A DNA stretch of 64,000 nt from Neoconidiobolus thromboides FSU 785. Its lineage: Eukaryota > Entomophthoromycota > Entomophthoromycetes > Entomophthorales > Neoconidiobolaceae. Positions 56,281 through 64,000 of this stretch are shown here, one piece after another. The position numbers and the translations under genes are program-made. The notes beneath the pieces were generated by a model. That model was not told where the DNA came from. It worked only from the letters and a program-made list of their open reading frames with translations, and searched no databases. The first letter of the stretch is position 1. The number at the start of each line of letters is the position of its first letter. The stretch spans positions 113,553 through 177,552 of the forward strand of contig MU626275.1 in assembly GCA_025603075.1 (NCBI GenBank), written 5' to 3'.

Positions 56281-57130
56281 TTACTTGTAAGCTGAGCTTT
56301 GCTTTTTTTCCTGCTTCTCCTAAAGTTTTCATTCTGCTGTCAAATTTTGCTATTTTATTAACAGTATTGACAATTTCATCTTCAACTTTTATATTATTAT
56401 TAATTTCATCACCATTTTTAACCATTTTATTATTACCAGTTATAGTGCTATTTACAATTTCCTAAAAAATAAACGTTGATAAGTGTTTTTTTAATATTTT
56501 AATTATAATAAATTTTGCATATGCTAATCTTTTAATAACTTTATATTTAATAAAATCCCCACCTCTATTGCTTTTAGCTATTATACTTACTTTCCTGTCA
56601 TTGGTGTTATTACAATTACTTTGGGTCAAATTGACAAGTTTATTTTGATTTGTGTTAAGCCCTACAAATCAAAATTAATTAAAATTTAATAGATTATATA
56701 AAACCTGTATTATTATTATTATTTATGATTTATTGATTCACAAAATGAATTGAAATGTTAAGTATTGATCTAGGGATTAATCCTAGATGGAAATTTAATG
56801 TTTAAAGCATTATATGATTGAGTATAATAATACATGGGAGTGTTTTTTTAACTTCATTATTTTTTCCATTTTTTAAGCACTATTTGAGTGGAAAATTTGT
56901 TAGTCAAATTCTTAAAAACAAAAATACATCCCCATATTATAGGATCTATTTTATTAGTTTGATTTTGACTAATAACTTCTACTATATCTATCAACTCATT
57001 TCAATTATCAACCATGAATTTACCATATCACTTTAAGTATTATCATTATAGGATTTGCTTCATTAATTTGAGAATTATTTACAACAAAGTCAACCATACT
57101 AATAAGATTACTACCCACTTTTAAGTCTGC
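56281..57130 (-). pseudogene. EAF-like gene fragment 2, cut by a MITE
   Basis: A short minus-strand block near 57060-57130 (VVNNSQINEANPIMII) matches the exon 7 segment SLKNEANPGIII of the EAF-like gene. A further Asn/Lys-rich block with GT...AG-like borders spans 56281-56640 (KMVKNGDEINNN, FDSRMKTLGEAGKKAKL). MITE M24 lies between them, and copy B of the duplicated degenerate sequence sits where the 5' exons should be. Assignment rests on one short match, so it is weak. Confidence 0.4.
56832..56937 (+). mobile_element. MITE copy M24
   Basis: Ends ACATGGGAGTG and CATCCCCATAT; hairpin AAGCACTATTTGAGTGG. Its frame is open and spans a 72-codon open frame with the flanks (56818-57036). Confidence 0.93.
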
Positions 57131-57139
57131 TGGATCATT

Positions 57140-57620
57140 TTGTTTATCAATGTGAAATCTGGTACTCAGTGTTTGCAGTCAAAAACAGTTATTGCCTGCT
57201 TGACTACACTATAAGTCGAAAGGTCTTAGTTTATGTGACTAAGATAGACTTGCATTATAAAGAATAGCACGTAATAGGCTACAGACTGTATAAAACAAAT
57301 ACAATAGACAATACTAATGTAAAATCTACGTAAAATATTATTAAGAAAACTTAGTGGCTTTATTAAATGTTCGAGATATCAGTGAATAATTCAATTAAAA
57401 AGCCTCGAGCTATTATGTTTTAGAATCTCTTTTATATTCCGATAAGCATAAATATCAAGACGAGAGGATAGTATTCTTTGAGACGAAGATAGAAATTCTC
57501 ATAGCAAATCAGAATGAGAGCATGGGACTAATTATCTCTATAATCGAGAATACAACAGCCTAAGCAATTGTTATGCTATAATTAACCATGGGGCTGACAA
57601 AGCGATATTCCACAGGTTAA
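57140..57620 (+). repeat. Degenerate duplicated coding-like sequence, copy B
   Basis: Homologous to 25165-25660, with conserved blocks such as AAGTCGAAAGGTCTTAGTTT and AAAAGCCTCGAGCTATTATG. Copy B has its own stops. It ends near the start of MITE M25. Confidence 0.7.
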
Positions 57621-57658
57621 AAGCATAACTCCAAGCACAAGTACAAAATCAAAAAAAA

Positions 57659-57764
57659 ACTGGAAGTGTTTTTTTTGGCCTGATTACTTTTTCCGTCTTT
57701 TAAGCACTATTTAAGTAGAAAGATTGTTAGTCAAACTCTTAAACACAAAAATACATCCCCACTA
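57659..57764 (+). mobile_element. MITE copy M25
   Basis: Left end decayed (CTGGAAGTG), right end CATCCCCACTAT; hairpin AAGCACTATTTAAGTAG. Only 16 bp from M26. Confidence 0.9.
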
Positions 57765-57780
57765 TAATAATAAGTACAAC

Positions 57781-57886
57781 ATATGGGAGTGTTTTTTTGA
57801 CTTTATTATTTTTTCCATTTTTTAAGCGCTATTTAAGCGGAAAATTTGTTAGTAAAATTCTTAAACACAAAAATACATCCCCATAT
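57781..57886 (+). mobile_element. MITE copy M26
   Basis: Ends ATATGGGAGTG and CATCCCCATAT; hairpin AAGCGCTATTTAAGCGG. Same orientation as M25. Confidence 0.94.
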
Positions 57887-58327
57887 GCAGTTTCAAAGGT
57901 TATTGTTAAAATTAACTTATAAAAAAATATAACCCATATAACTTTAAAAGTTAGAACTAAAATACTGGAAGTTCAAGTTAATGCAAACTGAAAAATAATA
58001 TTGAAAAAGTTTAAAAAATTTATTTTTTGAAATTACAATTAGTAAAAAAAGCAGCCCCTATTTATATTTTTTGGAACTTATTAATGTCAAGTTTAATAAT
58101 TTTATGTTATTAGATTGTTTAAAATATTTTAATATAAATTTATATATATATATAAATAGTTAATTATTAGTTGCAGTGCAATTAAAAAATTTATAATAAA
58201 ATAAAAAATATAATCAAAGTTGAATTTTATTTCTATTTTTAATCAATTTTAAAACAGAGCATCAGTTATAAAATCTTTATATATTAATATACGTTTATTA
58301 TATTTTTTTCATTTAATTTTTTTTATC

Positions 58328-58435
58328 ATATGGGAATGTTTTCTTTGGCTTTATTATTTCTTTCATCTTTTAAGCACTATTTGACTGGAAAGATTATTAG
58401 TAAAACTCTTAACACAAAAATACATCCCCACATAT
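58328..58435 (+). mobile_element. MITE copy M27
   Basis: Ends ATATGGGAATG and CATCCCCACATAT; hairpin AAGCACTATTTGACTGG. Confidence 0.92.
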
Positions 58436-59399
58436 TGAAATTAAGTAGAATAATAATTTTAAATAGCTATTGATTTTTGTATAAAGTATGATTTTTTTAT
58501 TCAAATTTTATATATATTTACTCGAGCTTTTAGTTTTCAAATAGAGTATTTTGAAATTAATAGATATTTAAAAATATGTTCTAAAATTTTATTAATTGTC
58601 TAAATTTGGCTTTAATCTAGTGATAAATATATTTGGAAAAAAAACGTGACTACTGTTTTTAATAATATAGACATAAATAAAAAATCAAAATCTTCAAAAC
58701 AAGCTTAATTCTTTCCTATACAATAATAATTTAAAAAAAGACATAAAAGGCAAAATAAGCATTAACTTTGCTTTAATTTAGTAGATCATATATAATTAAT
58801 ATACTTATCCAATAAACCAAGATAAACTTTTTTAGCTACAACTTTTTTAGCTACAACTTTTTCCTCCCTTTTATCAAAGCCTAAATAATGTAGCTCTCAA
58901 TATCTTTAGTAACCAATCCTGTTGTCCCGCTTATTTAATCTTTAGGACTATCACCCTATTTAAAAGCAGCTTTAAAGTTGTCCAAAAAGACTTAAATAAA
59001 ATATAATTCGTTTTATAGGCTACAATGAATACTTCGACTCTTACTATATTACTATTCTTATATATCGAAACCTTCTAAATCCCATTTGTTTAGTTTATCA
59101 AACAATATATGTATATGTATTATCCTTACGCTACATTATGGCTCTTAGATATTTGACGTCAAAAGAAGATACACTAAAAACAAGTCGATAATTTTATTGT
59201 ATTATAACGATGGAAGATCCAATTTGATTTATTAGGCTGAGAAGTTTGGTTGTGTTTGATTCAATAGAAATTCACTTGGATGCATTGAAAGTAATATTTA
59301 AAATAACGACTATATGTGGCTTGTCAAATTCTCTATCATTATATTATATATTAAAAACAGTGTATTGAATTTAATAACAACCTTTCACTTTATTGAGTT

Positions 59400-60925
59400 G
59401 ATTTTATTTGAAACTAAACTACTCACTCTACCTTGGTCACTTAATTCACCCTCTTCATATTAGTCAGTTGTTCCTCCTTCTTCTTTTTGATCATTTAAAC
59501 CCTCAGTATTTTTTCCATTCTCCTTCATATTCTTAATAATGATTTTAGAACCACTAGAAACTCCAATTACACCATTACTATTTTTGATTACAATCAACTT
59601 CCTTATTTGTTAGCTCTTTTGTACCTTTTGGATCTAAACATGTATTTAACAAACCATACTTATCATTTAAATTGACATATGGCCTTTCGATTTCATCAAA
59701 ACTATGGCCGTGATCAAATCTTTAAAAGAAACCAGAGTAAGTAGGGTAGAAATAAACAAGCATAATTGAAACACCAACCTTCTCATTTATACCATTTTTT
59801 TTGCCAACAAGATACTTTTTTGAGCCCTTTTTTGTAATCTTTTTTGTTTATTAGAAGCAAAAATCTCTCCATAATAATCATATTTATTGTTAGTAAAACC
59901 TTGACTATTATCATTATCTATAACTTTTGGGGCATTACTAAATCCATTAGCTTTAAATACTCTTTGATTAAAACCACAAATAATATTACTAGAAGTTTGG
60001 CCATTACTATTCTTAACATTTGTAAAGATATCAGTATTACTAACTATAAGCACATTTCGATAAAAACTACCTATATCATTATTGGAAATTCGATCATTAC
60101 TATCCCTAAATTTGAGGAAATTATGAAGTTCATGGGATGTAAATACTATCTGAAGTTATTGATCTTGTCCCTAGTAAGAGTCAGTATAATTAAATTATAA
60201 ACTTTAGAAAATGCCCTAGTTTAGATATAGTTGGAACTAACTTTAGTATGCTCATTCAGGAGCTATGATAAAGACTATGGGTCCTTTTTTAAAAAAGGGC
60301 AAGTATTTTTACGTTGTAAATGAGTAACCTCATTCTGTGTGATTTGAATATTTGACTATGGGTGACATCAAGGGATATTCGTTTTGAAATAAATTCTACC
60401 AAATAACCTTAAAAAATAAGTTAAGAATTAAAAAAGTAAAGTATTATTTACTCCTGTTTCACCTTTATATATGATAAAACTTCTTTCATCAGTAATTTCC
60501 TCTAAAGTGCCCGTAATTAACATCCTACTTTCTACTTTCTGTAAAATTGATTTATGATAATACTACAAATATTACAAACATTTGCATCGTTCGTTTGGTT
60601 TGATCTAAGCCTTTTATTACTCCTTATGATAAAGGTACAAGGTAATTTGATTTTTTTCACCGCTTTATTTCAGCTTTAATAGAATTAAATCAATAGAATA
60701 AAACTGTATTTAATATTTTAGATTACTTAACAACTCAAAGCGACGAAGTTGTTTATGTTTTTTCTTTCCAGTTGAGCTTGATAATTCAACAAAATGAGCA
60801 TCATGGAAACCTTATATTCCTTCACAAGTATGATGACCTGAGATGTCTTCTAAATTTTACATCCCATTTTTATTTTCTGTTATTCCTATATTTTGCTTTG
60901 GCTTCTGACTAGGCGGCATCTTTTT
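59400..60925 (-). pseudogene. EAF-like pseudogene 3
   Basis: Nearly all exons of the EAF-like gene can be traced on the minus strand: start MPPSQKPKQNIGITENKNG at about 60919, GFHDAHFVELSSS...LRRFELLSN (exon 1), a YLVPL piece (exon 2), GTLEEITDERSFIIYK (exon 3, compare GTYEEISDEKCFIVTK), FSNAPKVIDNDNSQ with a Lys/Arg-rich end (exon 5), VDCNQK...GVSSGSK and YEEGELSDQG (exon 6). Two stop codons in exon 1, further stops near 59460 and a frameshift near 59590 show it is not functional. A minus frame at 59787-60053 is one surviving exon. Confidence 0.65.
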
Positions 60926-61429
60926 AAACTTAATGTTTGTGTTGATTCTTCATTTTTTTAATGAAATTTTCGATTTAATTTTCTTAGTTTTTTATAGTTA
61001 AGATTTAAAAGTTATATTTTGTTGGTTAAAAATAAATTAAATTTAAAAGTGAACTCAAAGGATATGTCAATCAAACTATGGAACACTTAGTAAAAGGTAT
61101 TAGCTATTAATCTTTATTTACTTTTATATATACAAGTCTCCGAGTAATCCTTAAATTATTTTCTAGCTATTTAAATCTTTAAAAGTATTTGATAAACGAT
61201 TGGTAGATAGTAAGGAGAAATATAAAATAATTGTGCTTTTTACTTTAAACTCATTTTCATTTTCATTTTCACTTTATGTAAAATCGGAACCAATTGATGG
61301 CTATAACAATTTAATTTTACATCTGAAGTTTAACGTTAATTTATAAAAATTGATTTTAGATTGAAGCAAAACTTTCCTCCATCAAATTCAGTTCAATTTT
61401 CAAAATCATAAAGTCAAAATCAAATAATA
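60926..61429. other. Intergenic
   Basis: Upstream region of the HPC2-like gene; contains a TTTTCA-rich tract near 61250. No gene or MITE. Confidence 0.6.
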
Positions 61430-63118
61430 ATGATAGAAGACATAGCACAAGATGCAATTGAAATAAGTTCAGAAGATTTAAGTTCTACATCGAGTGAAGG
61501 AAAACAAATTACGCCTGAGATTAAAAATAAAGTTAAAAAAACCAAGCCAAAAATAAACGAAACCATTGTGCTTGAAGTAGATCTTGAAAAATCATATATT
61601 GTTAATGTACCAAAATTATTATCCGAATATCAAAAACAACACGAAGTTTTAGAAAGTTCAGATACTGAGAGTGAATGCGAAGTAGAAGATGAATCTGAGG
61701 CCGATGAAGAAGTAGAGGAAAGTGAAACATCAATAGATACCGAAAATGACCAATTTTTTAATAAAATATTACAAAAAGCAGAAAGTTATGATGTAAGTTT
61801 TAGTATCCTATTTATATATATATTTATTCGTCTTTTTTTAAAAGGCAGAAGATATTGGAGATTATGATTATTCAGATGATTTTATTGATGATAGTGAATT
61901 GATTTTACCTACAAAAAAAAAAGAAACCAAAGCAAAAAAAGTAGTTGTTGTATTAAATGATCAAGGTAATATCCTTACTGAGGAGGAAGAACAAGAATTT
62001 GATGAAAAGCAATTTTTTGTCTATCATGGACCACTTCCAAATAAAAAAGATGAGGATGCTAGGTAAATTAATTATTAATCTTATTTTATAGATGTTAATA
62101 TACATCTATTAGTATTAAAGCAGCTATCGATGAGTTGCCAAAAAAGAAAAAGCAGTCAGCTCCTAGAAGAACAATTAAAAAAGATACAAATCAAAATAAA
62201 GAAACTAAGAGTGATGCTACTGTTACCTCAACAAAAAAAAGTAGCTCACAGCTTAAAGAATTAAAGAGTACCAGTATAATAGATCCATTAAAGAAACATA
62301 AAGAATCAAAGGGTAGCAGCTATTCGAGTACAATAAAGAAGACGAGCCACAGTAAACAACAAAAAGATGGTCCTCTAGCAGCTACCGTCAAAAAAGAAAG
62401 CAGCGAAGGCAATGTGATACAACAACCAAGCAATTTAAGCGACAAAATGAATGATACAATAAAGCGTACACAAGTTAAATCAAGGATAAGCAGTAGTAAA
62501 GATGGTCATACAGTTAAACGACCTAAAGTTAGTCGTATAGTAAGTGACTCATTAAGTGCAGAAAATATTCAGCCAATAGAGAAATTAAGTACAAGTAAAG
62601 ATCCTAATGTAATTAAGAAACCCAAAGTTAATCGTATAGTAAGTGAATCCCTAAGTGCTGAAACAAACCGACCAATTGAAAAAGCAAGTAGTAGTAAAAA
62701 AGTATCTAAAAAAGCAATGGAGCATAAACCAGTAATGAATAGAAAAGGAGCCGAATATTTAAGTTTTAATTCAAGGGAATTCAATACATTAATGTATATT
62801 GATGAAACTACAAGTCCTCATGAAGTTATTAATAGAGATACATTAAAAAAACAAATAAGTAGACCAAAAATTACCACGTCCAATATGAATCGACCATTTA
62901 ACACTCATACCTCACAACAGAGTAGATTAAATATGATTCATCATGAACCAATAACAAAACATAACAGGGATACTTTTGCTAAATTAAAGAATAATGAAAC
63001 TTTTCGTCAACCTAAAGATATCAACATATTGAATCCAATTAATGAAGATAAGTATATTAAAAATAAGCATAATGATAAACTAGATAACTTAAATAGCAAT
63101 AGGAGTTTTTTAGATTAA
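61430..63118 (+). CDS. HPC2: HPC2/ubinuclein-like subunit of the HIRA histone chaperone complex
   Basis: Three exons (61430-61792, 61845-62062, 62113-63118; introns 52 and 50 nt) give 528 residues. Residues before the first intron are acidic (EVEDESEADEEVEESE). Exons 1-2 junction and exon 2 encode the HPC2-related domain: YDAEDIGDYDYSDDFIDDSE followed after a Lys-rich linker by EKQFFVYHGPL. This is the short signature by which ubinuclein/Hpc2 contacts the Hir/HIRA core for replication-independent H3-H4 deposition. The remaining ~330 residues are basic, Ser/Lys-rich and disordered, with two near-repeats around KRPKVSRIVSDSLSAENIQP and KKPKVNRIVSESLSAETNRP. The acceptor after 62112 was selected because it alone keeps the frame. 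Confidence 0.78.
62512..62685. repeat. HPC2: Imperfect internal coding repeat
   Basis: Two adjacent units of about 90 bp in the disordered tail, each encoding a PKV(S/N)RIVS(D/E)SLSAE block. Confidence 0.8.
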
Positions 63119-63929
63119 AGGTTTTGGTATAATATTTATAACAAAAACAAACATGATGGAATTGAATGATTTATCGCTTTTTAATGCTCAATTAATTTTT
63201 TGCTATTTTTGGAAATAAGATCTGCCGATTTAAATTTTGGCACTTGGTACCTGTTTATCAAAATATTAAATAAAAGATGATAGTATATATTTAGCTTTAT
63301 TTTCTTTATTTTCACGATGATAAGTATAAAAGGATGTTTAAAATCATCAGCATAGTAAGTTTAAAAGTTCTCTTATTAATCTTTTCGGTTTTTAATAGCT
63401 TAATACATATTAAACTTTGAGTTTTCAACTATCTATTAAATTTTTTTGAATCTCTATTAGACTAATATATTAATTTTTATAATCATTTATTTTTATTATA
63501 TTTATAAAAAAACTTAAAAGTTAAATACTACCACAGCCTAACATTAGCTCTTTTACAATTGAATTTTGAGCAGTATATTTTATAATTTTCAATTAAATTA
63601 TAAAAGGATTTTGACCAAAATGATATACTAAATGCTTTGGTCACTATTCGGATTAAATTAAATACTAAAAATTATCGAACATGTATATTATATCAATATA
63701 TATCTTTAAAGTATGTGCCAATCATTATAACGCCTTAATCGTTATATAGAGGAGCTAACTAGTATATTTAGTAGGCATTTCAAACTATCACAACTTAATC
63801 TTTCGCATATTATTGTAAAAATATATCAAACTAAATTAGTAATAATAAATAAAGTAAAACTGACTTTTTATTTATAAAACCATATATATTACTAAATTGA
63901 AATATCGCAATAATCTCTCATTGAAAAGT
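63119..63929. other. Intergenic
   Basis: AT-rich sequence between convergent genes; nothing recognised. Confidence 0.6.
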
Positions 63930-64000
63930 TTAGTAGCATTGTGCATTACCAGCAGTACCTCTACAAGTAGTACCATCAGCACATGGGTTAGACCAAAGTG
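63930..64000 (-). CDS. C-terminal end of a CBM19-like Cys-rich protein (partial)
   Basis: The window ends inside this gene. The 22 visible residues before the stop read LWSNPCADGTTCRG and AGNAQCY, matching the last part of CBM19-type modules (C..GT.C....xxxC). Likely a third secreted chitin-binding protein in the region; the rest lies beyond the right edge. Confidence 0.6.
   Translation of the reverse strand, partial: LWSNPCADGTTCRGTAGNAQCY

Larger units (their letters stand above)
57621..59399. other. Gene-free, MITE-rich region
   Basis: Holds MITEs M25, M26 and M27 and a 17-bp direct repeat (TTTTTTAGCTACAACTT) near 58830-58860. No gene seen. Confidence 0.6.

Noticed and set aside
56818-57036. 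72-codon plus frame
   Set aside because: Derived from MITE M24 and flanks.

Overview
This window is AT-rich eukaryotic DNA. Most genes carry short spliceosomal introns (about 45-60 nt, GT...AG). The gene content points to a fungus: kynurenine 3-monooxygenase, HPC2/ubinuclein, a DHA2-type MFS transporter, CBM19 chitin-binding proteins, fungal-type HELxHGLGF metallopeptidase, RNase P Pop4, Vti1 and prefoldin 4. The strong AT bias together with secreted trypsin-like proteases and chitin-binding proteins suggests an early-diverging lineage such as Entomophthoromycotina (for example Conidiobolus). The lineage is an inference; the fungal assignment is well supported.

Layout. 0.2-1.7 kb holds a Tc1/mariner-IS630-like transposase with one catalytic Asp replaced by Asn. 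3.4-11.5 kb is a metabolic and housekeeping block: BNA4-like kynurenine monooxygenase, a Cys-rich anchored surface protein, POP4, a maltose-O-acetyltransferase-like enzyme, and a class IV aminotransferase that is probably aminodeoxychorismate lyase. A 52-residue secreted peptide lies at 12.5 kb. 14.2-22.6 kb holds a double-PH protein and a RasGEF separated by 3.9 kb without genes, in which two perfect inverted repeats stand out. A class I glutamine amidotransferase with a 21-nt microexon is at 22.8-23.7 kb. 24-31 kb is a decayed region: a tRNA-like gene, a degenerate duplicated sequence, and a cytochrome P450 pseudogene that was hit by a MITE. 31.8-40.9 kb holds a GPI-type zinc metallopeptidase, the convergent pair prefoldin 4 / VTI1, an isocitrate-lyase-like pseudoenzyme, and two divergent trypsin-like proteases. 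41.5-48 kb is a secreted-protein cluster: two tandem Gly/Ser-rich CBM19 proteins and a protein with ten copies of a six-cysteine module. Then come an MFS transporter (48.5-50.3 kb), a probable EAF-like transcription factor (51.4-53.3 kb) followed by three decayed relatives (54.6-60.9 kb), HPC2/ubinuclein (61.4-63.1 kb), and the end of another CBM19-like gene at the right edge.

The dominant unexplained structure is a family of about 105-bp foldback MITEs, some 27 full or partial copies in 64 kb. Their termini are TGGGGATG...CATCCCCA next to TA. Several copies keep an uninterrupted ~35-codon reading frame, and the central hairpin shows paired base changes. One copy sits inside the first exon of the P450 pseudogene, and its removal with one TA restores an open frame across the junction, which supports a TA target-site duplication. 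Copies are concentrated in gene-poor and decayed regions and absent from about 14-24 kb and 45-50.8 kb. The secreted proteases, chitin-binding proteins and Cys-rich repeat proteins look like a tool set for contact with or digestion of protein- and chitin-containing substrates; that joint role is inference from families and proximity only.
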